Origin: CBDCNH01 sp965219015
GTDB taxonomy: Bacteria > Pseudomonadota > Alphaproteobacteria > Rhodobacterales > Rhodobacteraceae
Direction: 5' to 3'
Assembly (NCBI GenBank): GCA_965219015.1
Contig: CBDCNH010000013.1
Location: forward strand, 620,001 to 684,000
DNA length: 64,000 nucleotides
The position numbers and the translations under genes were made by a program. Each line of letters opens with the position of its first letter. The first letter of the stretch is position 1. The notes under the pieces are model-generated. The model was not told the DNA's origin and did not search any database. It was given only the letters and a program-made list of their open reading frames with translations. Shown here piece by piece: positions 48,123-57,559 of the stretch.

Positions 48123-49226
48123 ATGGATGCGACCGACATGGCAGGCGTCGCGGCGGCGCCGCGCAACGTGATCCTCGGCGGCGACTGCACCGCCGTGATG
48201 GCTGACCTGCCGGACGGGTCGGTCGATCTCGTGTTCGCCGATCCGCCCTACAACCTCCAGCTCCGGGGCGAGCTGCACCGCCCAGACCGCAGCCGCGTCG
48301 ACGCGGTGGACGACGCCTGGGACGCCTTCCCGAGCTTCGCAGCCTACGACGAGTTCACCCGGGCCTGGCTTGTCGAGGCGCGGCGGGTGCTGCGGCCCGA
48401 CGGCGCGCTCTGGGTCATCGGCAGCTACCACAACATCTTCCGCGTCGGTGCGGCGTTGCAGGACGCGGGCTTCTGGATCCTCAACGACGTGATCTGGCGC
48501 AAGTCGAATCCGATGCCGAACTTCCGCGGCAAGCGGCTGACGAACGCGCATGAGACGCTGATCTGGGCCGCGCGATCGGAGACGAGCCGGCCGACGTTCC
48601 ATTACGAGGCGCTGAAGGCGCTCAACGAGGGCCTCCAGATGCGCTCGGACTGGGTGCTGCCGCTGTGCACCGGGCGCGAGCGGCTGAAGGACGGGGCAGG
48701 TGCCAAGGCGCATCCGACGCAGAAGCCCGAGGCGCTCCTGCACCGTGTGCTGGTCGGGACGACCTCGCCGGGCGATCTCGTGCTCGACCCGTTCTTCGGC
48801 ACTGGGACGACCGGGGCGGTGGCGAAACGGCTCGGGCGCGATTTCATCGGCATCGAACGTGACGCCGGCTACCGGGCCGCGGCCGCGCGGCGGATCGCTG
48901 GCGTGGCGCCGCTCGACGCGGGCGCGCTCGAGGTCACGGGCTCGCGGCGGTCCGAGCCGCGGGTGCCGTTCGGAGTGCTGGTCGAGCGCGGGATGCTGCG
49001 GGCGGGCGAGGTGCTCGTCTCGGCGAACGGCAAGACGGCGCGGGTGCGGGCGGACGGGACGCTGGTGTCGGCGGAGGCGCGGGGGTCGATCCACCAGGTC
49101 GGCGCGGCGCTCGAAGGCGCCCCATCGTGCAACGGCTGGACCTACTGGCATTTCCGCCGGAGCGGCGAGACGATCCCGATCGACGTGCTGCGGCAGGCCG
49201 TCCGGGCGGAGATGGTGGCGGGCTAG
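48123..49226 (+). CDS. ccrM: Cell-cycle adenine methyltransferase CcrM (GANTC)
   Basis: A 367-aa N6-adenine beta-class methyltransferase. The catalytic DPPY is at residues 40-43 (VFADPPYNLQL), the SAM-binding FxGxG in LDPFFGTGTTGAVAKRLGRDF comes later, and KSNPMPNFRGKRLTNAHETL is characteristic of CcrM. A ~90-residue C-terminal DNA-binding domain (VPFGVLVERGMLRAGEVLVS ... GWTYWHFRR) is typical. It methylates GANTC after replication and times cell-cycle transcription together with GcrA and CtrA. Confidence 0.96.
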   Translation: MDATDMAGVAAAPRNVILGGDCTAVMADLPDGSVDLVFADPPYNLQLRGELHRPDRSRVDAVDDAWDAFPSFAAYDEFTRAWLVEARRVLRPDGALWVIGSYHNIFRVGAALQDAGFWILNDVIWRKSNPMPNFRGKRLTNAHETLIWAARSETSRPTFHYEALKALNEGLQMRSDWVLPLCTGRERLKDGAGAKAHPTQKPEALLHRVLVGTTSPGDLVLDPFFGTGTTGAVAKRLGRDFIGIERDAGYRAAAARRIAGVAPLDAGALEVTGSRRSEPRVPFGVLVERGMLRAGEVLVSANGKTARVRADGTLVSAEARGSIHQVGAALEGAPSCNGWTYWHFRRSGETIPIDVLRQAVRAEMVAG

Positions 49227-49228
49227 CC

Positions 49229-50329
49229 TCAGGCCGCCACCTTCCAGTCCGTCACGCCGGGGTAATGCTGGCGGCGCCAGGCTCTGACGCGCGGGTTCAT
49301 CATCCGGCGCCAGAGCGGCGGGATGAGCGCCGCAATCGTCATCACCGGATAGCCCCAGGGCAGCTGCGGCGCCTCGTCCGGTCCCCAGGACTGCAGGAGC
49401 GGAAACCGCCGGTCGGGCTTGAAGTGGTGGTCGGAGTGCCGCTGCAGGTTGATGAGGAGCCAGTTTGACGCCCGGTGGGACGCGTTCCACGAGTGCCGCG
49501 GTGCTACCGGCTCGAACCGGCCGTTCGGCAGACGGCGACGAGCGAGGCCGTAGTGCTCGATGTAGTTGACGAGCTCGAGCTGCCACACGGCGACGAGCGC
49601 CTGGAACGCGAAGAGCGCGACGCCGGTTGAGCCGCCCGCGAGCCAGGCCAGCGCGAGGAAACCCGCCTGCAAGGCCCCGTAGCGCCAGAACGGGTTGCTG
49701 CTATGCCAGACCGGCAGGTCGCGGCGGGCGAGCATGGCGCGCTCGGCGGCGAAGGCCGAGACCAGCCCGCCCGGCAGCACGCGCAGGAAGAAGCGATGGA
49801 AGCCCTCGTTGTACCGAGCCGAGACGGTGTCGCGCGGCGTGCCGACGTGGATATGATGGACCCGCAGGTGTTCGGAGCGAAAATGGCCGTAGAGCGTGAT
49901 GGTCATCAGGAGGTCGCCGAGCCAGCGCTCGGACCGGAGCCGCTGGTGCATCAACTCGTGCGCGTAGGTGATGCCGATGGTGCCCGACAGGATGCCGACG
50001 CCGAAGAAGAGCCCCAGCGCCTCGCCGGACGAGAGGCCGCTGCCGTGCGTAGTATGCCAGATTGCGCCGTAGATCACCGCCGCCTCGATCGGGAACCAGA
50101 TCAACGTGATCGCACGATGCCAGCGCAGCGCGCTGTCGGGCGTGGCGGGATCGGCGGACGCGGTGTCCGCGCCGGTCGCGAGATCGAGGAGGCTGAAGAG
50201 CCCCCAGCTCGCGGCGGGAAGCAGGATCAGCGTCCAGCCGCCGTGCGTCGCCACGAACGCTGCGAGCGGCACGAGGCCGAGCGAGAGCCAGAACGGCAGG
50301 GCGGCGGGAAGGCGGTCGGTCGTATCCAT
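49229..50329 (-). CDS. AlkB-like alkane/fatty-acid monooxygenase
   Basis: A 366-aa di-iron membrane hydroxylase. Several transmembrane segments surround the histidine boxes HELMH (124-128), HLRVHH (154-159) and LQRHSDHH late, plus the AlkB-specific NYIEHYGL. These motifs favour alkane 1-monooxygenase over a simple desaturase. No rubredoxin or rubredoxin reductase gene is nearby. Converges with ccrM with two bases between the stops. Confidence 0.87.
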   Translation of the reverse strand: MDTTDRLPAALPFWLSLGLVPLAAFVATHGGWTLILLPAASWGLFSLLDLATGADTASADPATPDSALRWHRAITLIWFPIEAAVIYGAIWHTTHGSGLSSGEALGLFFGVGILSGTIGITYAHELMHQRLRSERWLGDLLMTITLYGHFRSEHLRVHHIHVGTPRDTVSARYNEGFHRFFLRVLPGGLVSAFAAERAMLARRDLPVWHSSNPFWRYGALQAGFLALAWLAGGSTGVALFAFQALVAVWQLELVNYIEHYGLARRRLPNGRFEPVAPRHSWNASHRASNWLLINLQRHSDHHFKPDRRFPLLQSWGPDEAPQLPWGYPVMTIAALIPPLWRRMMNPRVRAWRRQHYPGVTDWKVAA

Positions 50330-50350
50330 CGCGTCAGTCTGCGCTTTCGG

Positions 50351-51385
50351 TCACTCAAGGGCAACGAGCGCGCGCGCGTGCGCCTTTTGCATCACGGTCG
50401 GCAGGTCCGTCGCGCGGAAGTCGACGGCCGCGACGAACGTGCCCTGCGCCTCCGGCCCGAGCGTGGCGACGGCGACCGCGAGAGTGAGCCTGAAATGCGT
50501 GAAGACATGGTTCACGGGCTCGGGCAGGAGGCGCCAGTCGGCCGCGACAGGCGGGGTGACGGGCTCGGGCTCGGGCGTCCAGGTGGTGCCGGGCCAGCCG
50601 AGCGTGCCGCCGAGAAGCCCGCTCTGCGGTCGCCGCTCCATCAGCCAGGCTCCATCGCGGCGGCGGCCGACGAAGGCGGTGCCGTGCCGGAGCGGCTTTG
50701 GCAGGCGCACGGCGCGGCGCGGCAGCTCGGCGGCGATGCCTTGCGCGCGCGCCGCGCAGCGCGCCATCCACGGGCAGATGCCGCAAGCGGGGCGCCGCGG
50801 GGTGCATATCGTGGCACCAAGGTCCATGACCGCCTGGGCATGGTCGCCGGGACGGCACGCGGGGGTGAGGCTCTCGGCGAAGGCATGAAGCGCCGGCTTG
50901 GCGGCGGGGAGCGGCGTGCGGCAGGCGAAGAGCCGGGCCATCACGCGCTCGACGTTGCCGTCGACGACCGTGGCGGGGGCGCCGAACGCGATCGCGGCGA
51001 TGGCGGCGGCGGTATAGGGGCCGACGCCCGGCAGCGCTCTGAGACCCGCTTCGGTCGTGGGGAAACGCCCGCCGTGGTCGCGCATGACGGCGCGCGCGCA
51101 GGCGAGGAGGTTCCTCGCCCGGGCGTAGTACCCGAGCCCCGCCCATGCGGCCATCACCGCGCCATCGTCAGCGCCGGCGAGCGCGTTCACGTCCGGCCAA
51201 AGAGCGAGGAACCGCGCGTAGTAGCCGCGGACCGCAGCCACCGTGGTCTGCTGCAGCATCACCTCGGAGAGCCAGACCGCATAGGGATCGGCGCGCCGCG
51301 TGTCCGACGGCCGCACCCGCCACGGCAGGTCGCGGGCGTGCCGGTCGTACCAGGCGAGGAGCTCGGCCGAGGCGGCGTCACGCAT
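50351..51385 (-). CDS. mutY: A/G-specific adenine glycosylase
   Basis: A 344-aa base-excision repair enzyme that removes A mispaired with 8-oxoG. Motifs: EVMLQQTTVAAVRGYY with catalytic Glu, HhH and catalytic Asp in LPGVGPYTAAAIAAIAFG...VDGNVERV, and a 4Fe-4S ligand set C-x6-C-x2-C-x5-C (ICTPRRPACGICPWMARC). The C-terminal NUDIX-like domain (LLGGTLGWPGTTW) is present. Divergent from the DciA-like gene, which begins 84 bases away. Confidence 0.95.
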   Translation of the reverse strand: MRDAASAELLAWYDRHARDLPWRVRPSDTRRADPYAVWLSEVMLQQTTVAAVRGYYARFLALWPDVNALAGADDGAVMAAWAGLGYYARARNLLACARAVMRDHGGRFPTTEAGLRALPGVGPYTAAAIAAIAFGAPATVVDGNVERVMARLFACRTPLPAAKPALHAFAESLTPACRPGDHAQAVMDLGATICTPRRPACGICPWMARCAARAQGIAAELPRRAVRLPKPLRHGTAFVGRRRDGAWLMERRPQSGLLGGTLGWPGTTWTPEPEPVTPPVAADWRLLPEPVNHVFTHFRLTLAVAVATLGPEAQGTFVAAVDFRATDLPTVMQKAHARALVALE

Positions 51386-51468
51386 TGTTTATGACCGTCC
51401 TCCCCATGCCGCTGGCGCCCGCGGCGCGAGCGTCTAAGGTATCTTCTGACCACGACCGGAGCAATCAC

Positions 51469-51939
51469 ATGGCCGCGCGCCGCCACGGCTTCACCCATGC
51501 CGCAGCGCTTCTTCGCGAGCGGATCCGCGCGGCGGGCGCGAGCCGGGGGTTCTCCACGGCCGGCGTGCTGACGCACTGGGCCGACGTGGTAGGCGCGGAC
51601 ATCGCGGCGCTGGCGCGGCCGGTGAAGATCGCGCACGGGCGCGGCGGGCTGGGCGCGACGCTGACGGTCGAGACCGGCGGAGCCGCGGCGCCGGTGGTGC
51701 AGATGCACGTGCCTGCGATCATCGCGCGGGTCAACGCGGCCTCGGGCCATGCGGCGGTCTCGCGCGTGAAGATCGTGCAGGCGGCGGGAGCCGCCGTATC
51801 GGCGCAAGCGCCTGCGCCGCCGCGTCCGGCGCCTGCCCGACTGCTCGCGGTGGAGGGAGTTCGCGACGCAGGCCTGCAAGACGCCCTTGCGAGGCTCGGG
51901 CGCAACGTCGCGATGCGACTTGATCGAAAGGAGGCATGA
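51469..51939 (+). CDS. DUF721 / DciA-like protein
   Basis: A 156-aa protein. The first ~100 residues (GVLTHWADVVGADIAALARP, LTVETGGAAAPVVQMHVPAI) match DUF721, the DciA fold that delivers the replicative helicase in bacteria without DnaC. The second half is Ala/Pro-rich. It sits between mutY and a DsbA-like gene, the usual arrangement in Rhodobacterales. The role in helicase loading is by family analogy. Confidence 0.85.
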   Translation: MAARRHGFTHAAALLRERIRAAGASRGFSTAGVLTHWADVVGADIAALARPVKIAHGRGGLGATLTVETGGAAAPVVQMHVPAIIARVNAASGHAAVSRVKIVQAAGAAVSAQAPAPPRPAPARLLAVEGVRDAGLQDALARLGRNVAMRLDRKEA

Positions 51940-51940
51940 C

Positions 51941-52615
51941 ATGCCGAAGAAACTCCTCGCCGCCGCGCTCGTGCTGGCGCTCCTTGCCGGCGGCGCCTGG
52001 CTGACGACGCAGCGCGGCACGCCTGCCGGACCGGGACTGCTCGCCGCCGACGCGCAGACGACGGACCCCGCGAGCCTGCCCGCGGTGCCGGAGATGGTCC
52101 TCGGCGAGGCCGCGGCGCCGGTGACGGTGATGGAATACGCCTCGTTCACCTGCCCGCATTGCGCGCATTTCCACGCGACGGTGTGGCCCGAGCTGAAGGC
52201 CAACTACATCGACACCGGCAAGGTGCGGTTCGTCTACCGCGAGGTCTACTTCGACCGCTACGGACTCTGGGCGGCGATGGTTGCGCGCTGCGGCGGGCCG
52301 GTGCGGTACTTCGGGATCGCGGATCTGATCTTCGACCACCAGAAAGAGTGGCTCGCCGACAGCGATCCGGCAGTGATCGTCGGCAACCTTCGGACGTTCG
52401 GCAAGACGGCGGGGCTCACCGACGCCGAGCTCGATACCTGCCTCGGCGACAAGCCGATGGCCGAGGCGATGGTCGCGAATTACCAGAAGACCTCGACCGC
52501 CGACAACGTGGAGGGCACGCCGACCTTCTTCGTGGACGGCAAGAAGTACTCCAACATGGACTACGACGCCTTCGCAAAGATCCTCGACACGGAGCTGGCG
52601 GCGAAGGCGGGGTAG
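51941..52615 (+). CDS. DsbA-family thiol-disulfide oxidoreductase
   Basis: A 224-aa periplasmic protein. The hydrophobic N-terminus (LLAAALVLALLAGGAWLTT) is an uncleaved anchor or signal. The thioredoxin fold has active site FTCPHCAHFH, a DsbA-like helical insert, and the cis-Pro loop VEGTPTFFVDG. Start at 51941 is set by the AAAGGAGG ribosome site; the frame is open upstream inside the DciA-like gene, whose stop is one base away. The two are likely co-transcribed. Confidence 0.9.
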   Translation: MPKKLLAAALVLALLAGGAWLTTQRGTPAGPGLLAADAQTTDPASLPAVPEMVLGEAAAPVTVMEYASFTCPHCAHFHATVWPELKANYIDTGKVRFVYREVYFDRYGLWAAMVARCGGPVRYFGIADLIFDHQKEWLADSDPAVIVGNLRTFGKTAGLTDAELDTCLGDKPMAEAMVANYQKTSTADNVEGTPTFFVDGKKYSNMDYDAFAKILDTELAAKAG

Positions 52616-52631
52616 GACGGGGCGGTCACTT

Positions 52632-53621
52632 CTAGCGCGGCGGAGCCCCGATCCCCAGCCCCGCGTCGATCCGCGTCCAGTCCGACACCTTGAGCCGCAC
52701 CGGCAGCGTCAGGATGCGGCCCCGCCATGCGGGGGGAAGCCGGGCCGCGTCCTTCTCGGTGGTGACGAGTTCGGCGCCGAGGCGGCGGGCGTCCTCGGCG
52801 AGCCGTGCCAGGAGGGGCTCGCCGAGCGGCTGGTGATCGGCGAGGGGTTCGGCCCGGAGCAGGTCGGCCCCAAGAGCGCGGAGGGTGGCAAAAAACTTCT
52901 CCGGCTGGCCGATCCCGGCGAAGGCGAGCGCTCGGAGGCCGCGCCATTCCATGCCGGTTGCGAGCGGGGCAAGATGCGCGGCGACGATGGGGACGGCGAC
53001 CTGTGCGCCCCAGGTCGTGCGGAACCGCGCCTGGGCGGCATCGTCGCCGATCGCGAGCACGAGGTCGGCGCGGGCGAGGCCTGCGGCGACGGGCTCGCGC
53101 AGGGGGCCGGCGGGAAGGCAGCGGCCGTTGCCCCAGCCGCGCGCCGCATCGACGACGACGATGGCGAGATCGATGGCAAGGGCGGGATCCTGAAAGCCGT
53201 CGTCCATCACGATGGCCCGACCTCCCGCGGCGATGGCGGCGCGGGCGCCGGCGGCACGGTCGCGCGCGACGGTCACCGGAGCGAAGGCGGCAAGGAGCAG
53301 CGCTTCGTCGCCGACTTCGGACGCTGCGTGGCGGTGCGGGTGGACCGCGACGGGACCGGCGAGCGAGCCGCCCCAGCCGCGGCTCAAGGCGTGGGCCGGG
53401 ACGCCGGCGCGCTCGAGCCGCTGCAGCAACGCGATGACGGTGGGCGTCTTGCCCGACCCGCCGACATCGAGGTTGCCGACGCAGATGACGCGGGCAGGAA
53501 CGCGAACGTGGGCCCCCCGCGCCCGCCTGCGGGCGGTGGCGAAGGCATAAAGCGCGCCCAGGGGCGAGAGCGCCAGCGCTGCCGGATGCGACGCCTCCGA
53601 CCAGAACGCGGGCGGTCTCAT
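52632..53621 (-). CDS. lpxK: Tetraacyldisaccharide 4'-kinase
   Basis: A 329-aa inner-membrane kinase adding the 4'-phosphate to form lipid IVA. N-terminal hydrophobic segment (ALALSPLGALYAFATARRRA), Walker A GNLDVGGSGKTP, ALSRGWGG, the D-x-D-H-like MDDGFQDPALAIDL, and late ELVTTEKDAARLP. It follows waaA on the same strand with 60 bases between, so lipid A-Kdo genes are grouped. Confidence 0.94.
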   Translation of the reverse strand: MRPPAFWSEASHPAALALSPLGALYAFATARRRARGAHVRVPARVICVGNLDVGGSGKTPTVIALLQRLERAGVPAHALSRGWGGSLAGPVAVHPHRHAASEVGDEALLLAAFAPVTVARDRAAGARAAIAAGGRAIVMDDGFQDPALAIDLAIVVVDAARGWGNGRCLPAGPLREPVAAGLARADLVLAIGDDAAQARFRTTWGAQVAVPIVAAHLAPLATGMEWRGLRALAFAGIGQPEKFFATLRALGADLLRAEPLADHQPLGEPLLARLAEDARRLGAELVTTEKDAARLPPAWRGRILTLPVRLKVSDWTRIDAGLGIGAPPR

Positions 53622-53681
53622 CGTCGGAGGCCCGTGACGGGTCCTGCGCGTGCCGCCGCGGCGCAGGTTCCCTTCAGGGCG

Positions 53682-54950
53682 CTACTGCGCGGCAACGAGC
53701 GGCGTCGGGCTTCGCGCATCGGAGGCGCCGCGGCGCAGAGCCTCGGCCAGTTCGACATGCTCGAGGACGCGCGCGGTGATGCGCTCGACCGTCTCGCCGC
53801 CATCGGAGGCGACGCGCCATGCGTTGTGCGCCAATGCCGCGGCCCGGTCCGGAGCGAGAAGGTCGCCGACCGCCTCGCCGAGTGCCGTGGCGTCGTAGAC
53901 CATGCGTGCCGCCCCGGCGCCGGCCAGGCGCGCGTAGGCGTCGGCAAACGCCTCCGTGCGCGGCCCGTGCAGGATCGCGGAGCCGAGGGCAGCGGCCTCG
54001 AACGGGTGACGCTGATCCGCGTGGGGGCTGAGCGTGCCGCCGAGGTAGACGACCGGCGCCAGTCGGTACCAGAGGCCGAACTCGCCTTCGGTGTCGGCGA
54101 TGTAGATCTGGTCCTCCGCATCCGGGTCGTCGTCGCGCGACCGGAGCGCCACCTCCCAGCCATCGGCGACGAGCGCGTCGGCAAGGGCGGGCCCACGGGC
54201 CGGATCGGCGGGCGCCAGAACGAGGAGGAGGCGGTGCGAGAGCCGGAGCGCCGCCCGGAGCGCCGTGACGACCACCCTTTCTTCGCCGGACGGCACCGCC
54301 GCCGCGAGCCACACCGGACGCGCCTTGAGGACGTTGGACAACGCAGTGCGCTCGGCTTCGTTGCACTCGAGGACGGCGCCGCAGTCATCGATCCGTCCGG
54401 TGACCTCGATGCGAGCGAGCGGCGCGCCCTGCCGTGCGATGCGGGTCGCCGCGGCGGCGTCGGGGACGAGCAGCCGGTCGAAGCGTTGCAGGAGCGACTT
54501 CAGGATGCCGGGCGAGACGTGGTCCGCACCGGCCGCGTCGGAAGGGCCACCGAGCATGAGCAGCGGGATGCCCGCCCGATGCGCGAGGTGGATGGCAAGC
54601 GGCGGCAGCCGTTCGCCGGAGAGGATCGCGAGCGATGGCCGCCAGTGCGCGAGGAAGCGCTCGATCGAGCTGCCGGACTCCGGCGGCGGCGGCGCCCAGA
54701 GCGCGCCGGGGGGAAGATCGGCCGGCGCGCCGCCAGCTTCGGCGGGCGCGGTGACGACGATGTGGACCCGCGGCCGTTCCGCCCGCAACCGGGCCACGAT
54801 CTCGGCGAGGGCCCGAAGCGCCGCGGGGGTGCCTGCGTCGCACCACAGGACCGTCCCCTCGGGGCGCCGCGCGTAGTCGGCGGCGGCCCCCGCCTCGACC
54901 CGGCGCGCGGCGCGGGCAAGATAGACCGCGAGGCTGAGCGAGCGGCCCAC
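53682..54950 (-). CDS. waaA: Kdo transferase (3-deoxy-D-manno-octulosonic-acid transferase)
   Basis: A 422-aa glycosyltransferase that adds Kdo to lipid IVA. GT-B features: N-terminal SLAVYLARAARRV anchor, AILSGERLPPLAIHLAHRAG, VTGRIDDCGAVLECN, and the nucleotide-sugar region FGLWYRLAPVVYLGGTLSPH followed by QRHPFEAAALGSAILHG. GTG start, two bases after the DUF4170 stop. The catalytic Glu of the first domain is not certain by eye. Confidence 0.9.
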   Translation of the reverse strand: MGRSLSLAVYLARAARRVEAGAAADYARRPEGTVLWCDAGTPAALRALAEIVARLRAERPRVHIVVTAPAEAGGAPADLPPGALWAPPPPESGSSIERFLAHWRPSLAILSGERLPPLAIHLAHRAGIPLLMLGGPSDAAGADHVSPGILKSLLQRFDRLLVPDAAAATRIARQGAPLARIEVTGRIDDCGAVLECNEAERTALSNVLKARPVWLAAAVPSGEERVVVTALRAALRLSHRLLLVLAPADPARGPALADALVADGWEVALRSRDDDPDAEDQIYIADTEGEFGLWYRLAPVVYLGGTLSPHADQRHPFEAAALGSAILHGPRTEAFADAYARLAGAGAARMVYDATALGEAVGDLLAPDRAAALAHNAWRVASDGGETVERITARVLEHVELAEALRRGASDARSPTPLVAAQ

Positions 54951-54952
54951 GC

Positions 54953-55198
54953 TCAGGGCCGCATCGCCTCGGTCGGTCCGGCGGCGGTCGTCTCGTCGAG
55001 GAGCCGGTGCAGATGCGCGATGAAGTAGCGCGTCTGCGCGCTGTCGACGGTGCGCTGCGCCTCCGCCTGCCAGGCCGCGAAGGCGCTTGCGTAGTCCGGG
55101 AACATGCCCACGACATGCACGTCGCGCGCGTCGCGGAACTCGGTGCCGTCGGGATCGACGAGCTCGCCGCCGAAGACGAGATGCAGGCGCTGGGTCAT
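54953..55198 (-). CDS. DUF4170 family small protein
   Basis: An 81-aa soluble protein (MTQRLHLVFGGELVDPDGTE ... DVHVVGMFPDYASAFAAWQA ... YFIAHLHRLLD). It matches DUF4170, usually encoded between cysQ and waaA in Alphaproteobacteria as here. Function unknown; the context suggests a link to lipopolysaccharide synthesis. Confidence 0.85.
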   Translation of the reverse strand: MTQRLHLVFGGELVDPDGTEFRDARDVHVVGMFPDYASAFAAWQAEAQRTVDSAQTRYFIAHLHRLLDETTAAGPTEAMRP

Positions 55199-55311
55199 CG
55201 GGAGCTCCGTTCGGTTCGGCGCGGAGCGTAGTGGATGCCGGAATGGGGTCAACCCGCGGCCGGGCGTTCGGATCGTGGGCGTCTCGCGCAGGGCGTCAGC
55301 TCTTTCCGCCA

Positions 55312-56103
55312 TCACCCGCGCGCCAGCCGTTCCACGACCGCGGCGTGGAGCGCCGGTGGTGCCGCGACGACGCCGGCGGCGAGGGGACGGGGGGCGTTGT
55401 AGCGGATCGCCTGGCCGGAGCGGTCGGTGACGCGGGCGCCGGCGGTGCGGGCGATGAGGTCGCCGGCGGCGATGTCCCATTCCCAGCTGTCGCGGAGCGT
55501 GAGGAGGCCGTCGAAGCGCCCCTCGGCCACGAGGCAGAGCCGCCAGGCGAGGGAGGCGCGGAAGGCGCGGCGCAGATCGGGAGGCGGGCCCTGCCAGTGC
55601 TCGGGCGCCATCGCGGCCTTGCCGGCGAGGAAACTCGCGCCGTCGAGGCCGGTGCGCGTCGCGGGCACGAGGGGCGCGCCGTTCAGCGTCGCGGTGCCGC
55701 CGCGGGTGGCCGCGTAGAGGAGCCCGCGGACGGGGAGGAACACCGCCGCTGCCACCACCTCGCCCGCTTCGGCGACCGCGAGCGCGTGCGAGAAGGTCTC
55801 CTCGCCGGCGATGAAGGCACGGGTGCCGTCGATCGGGTCGGCGATGAACACCCGCTCCGCCGCGAGCCGGGCGGCATGGAGAGCGCCGGTGTCCGGCGTC
55901 TCCTCCGACAGCCAGCCGTAGTCCGGCCGGGCGGCGGGCAGCGTCTCCCGCAGCATCGCGTCCACCGCGAGGTCGGCGGAGGTCACGGGCCCCGCACCGC
56001 CGGGCTTCTCCCAGACCTGCGGGTTGCGGCGCCAGTGCCTGAGCGCGATCTCGCCGGCGGCGCGCGCGGCCTCGATCAGAAGCACGAGGTCGTCAGCGTC
56101 CAA
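55312..56103 (-). CDS. cysQ: 3'(2'),5'-bisphosphate nucleotidase / inositol-monophosphatase family
   Basis: A 263-aa Mg-dependent phosphatase. Motifs: GPVTSADLAVD, WLSEET (metal Glu), DPIDGTRAF (metal DPxDGT motif) and WEWDIAAGDLIARTAG. CysQ removes the PAP by-product of sulfate assimilation. Three bases separate it from the tldE-like gene upstream on the same strand. A strict distinction from inositol phosphatase cannot be made by eye. Confidence 0.88.
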   Translation of the reverse strand: MDADDLVLLIEAARAAGEIALRHWRRNPQVWEKPGGAGPVTSADLAVDAMLRETLPAARPDYGWLSEETPDTGALHAARLAAERVFIADPIDGTRAFIAGEETFSHALAVAEAGEVVAAAVFLPVRGLLYAATRGGTATLNGAPLVPATRTGLDGASFLAGKAAMAPEHWQGPPPDLRRAFRASLAWRLCLVAEGRFDGLLTLRDSWEWDIAAGDLIARTAGARVTDRSGQAIRYNAPRPLAAGVVAAPPALHAAVVERLARG

Positions 56104-56106
56104 GCG

Positions 56107-57453
56107 TCAGGCGCCCGCGAGGGTCAGGCCCTCGACGAGAAGGCTCGGCACCACCGCACCAGCCCAGGCCCGCGCATCGTTGGCGGGACGGAGCGTGCGG
56201 AGCATCTCACGGAGGTTCCCCGCGACGGTGCATTCGTTGACCGGGTAGGCGATCTCGCCGTTCTCGACCCAGTGCCCGGACGCCCCGCGCGAGTAATTTC
56301 CCGTGGTGGGATTGATCGAGGCGCCGATCAGCGAGGTGATGAGGAGGCCGGTGCCCATGTCAGCGAGGAGGCCCGCGCGGGACTGCGTGCCTTGCGTCAG
56401 CGCCGTGTTGGAGGTCGAGGGCGAGGGCGGGCCGGAGGGGCCGCGCGCAGCGTTGCCGGTGGGCGCCATCCCGAGGCGCCGGGCGCTCGCGAGGTCGAGC
56501 GTCCAGCCGGTGAGCCGGCCGCGCTCGACGATGGTGCGGGCCCGCGTCGGCAGGCCCTCCGCGTCGAACGGGCGCGACGATGGCCCGCGCGGGCGGTGCG
56601 GCTCCTCGGTGAGATCGAGCCCGTCGGGCAGGACCGGTGCGCCGAGCGCCTCGCGGAGCCAGGACGAGCCGCGCACGATGGACGCGCCGTTGATCGCCGC
56701 GAGGAGGTGGCCGGTGAGCGACGACGCCACGCGCTCGTCGTAGACCACCGGGAAGCGGCCTGTCGGCGGTTTCCGGGCGCCCGTGCGTGCGGCGGCGCGT
56801 TCGGCGGCGCGGCGGCCGACCGTCTCGGGGTCGTCGAGGTCGGCCTGCCACTGGCGGCTGTCGGCGAACCAGTCGCGCTCCATGCCCGTGCCGGTCCCGG
56901 TGATGGCGACGCATGACAGCCAGCGCCCGGTGCGCGCGTAGCCGCCCGCGAAGCCGTTCGACGCGGCAATGTGGATGCGGCGGCGGCTGTAGCCGGCGCC
57001 CGCGCTGTCGACGGTGGAAACGGCGGCGTTGGCCAGCGCCGCAGCTTCGGCGCGGCGTGCGTCGTCTTGGAGCGTGGCGGCGGCGGGTTCATCGGCGGGG
57101 TCGTCGATCTCGAGCGCCGCGATATCCCAGCCGGTCGCGAGCTGGCCAGCGTCGGCCAGCCCCACGCCTTCGTCCTCGGGCGCCTCGCGCGCCATCGCCA
57201 CCGCGCGCTCGGCCATTTCGGCGATCGTTTCGGCGGAGGTCGCCGAGGCCGCGACGCAGGCCTGCCGCCGTCCGATCAACACGCGGACCCCGATCTCGAC
57301 GCCCTCCGAGCGCTCGGCCTGTTCGAGCGTGCCATGCCGCACGTCGATGTTGATCGCGGTGCCCTCGACCGCCATCGCGTCGGCCGCTTCAGCCCCGGCG
57401 CGGCGTGCAGCCTCGAGGAGGGCGGCGGTATAAGTGTCGAGTGCGTCGGTCAT
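56107..57453 (-). CDS. pmbA: TldD/PmbA family metalloprotease subunit (TldE-like)
   Basis: A 448-aa protein of the TldD/TldE (PmbA) family, which degrades peptides such as gyrase-inhibitor or microcin precursors. Motifs: SEGVEIGVRVLIGRRQA in the N-terminal domain, ERDWFADSRQW, PVVYDERVASSLTGHLLAAI, LPTRARTIVERGRLTGWTLD and C-terminal GNYSRGASGHWVENGEIAYPV. The HExxxH zinc motif of TldD is not present, so this is the TldE-type subunit. No tldD lies in the window. Confidence 0.92.
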   Translation of the reverse strand: MTDALDTYTAALLEAARRAGAEAADAMAVEGTAINIDVRHGTLEQAERSEGVEIGVRVLIGRRQACVAASATSAETIAEMAERAVAMAREAPEDEGVGLADAGQLATGWDIAALEIDDPADEPAAATLQDDARRAEAAALANAAVSTVDSAGAGYSRRRIHIAASNGFAGGYARTGRWLSCVAITGTGTGMERDWFADSRQWQADLDDPETVGRRAAERAAARTGARKPPTGRFPVVYDERVASSLTGHLLAAINGASIVRGSSWLREALGAPVLPDGLDLTEEPHRPRGPSSRPFDAEGLPTRARTIVERGRLTGWTLDLASARRLGMAPTGNAARGPSGPPSPSTSNTALTQGTQSRAGLLADMGTGLLITSLIGASINPTTGNYSRGASGHWVENGEIAYPVNECTVAGNLREMLRTLRPANDARAWAGAVVPSLLVEGLTLAGA

Positions 57454-57559
57454 CTGGCATCTCCGTGGCCTGCCGCAGGTAGCCCTGCGGCCCATCAAGG
57501 GCAAGCGCGGGTGCTTCGGTCGCGGTCCCGCCCCGGTGCCGGAGAGGCGCGCTCCGGTC

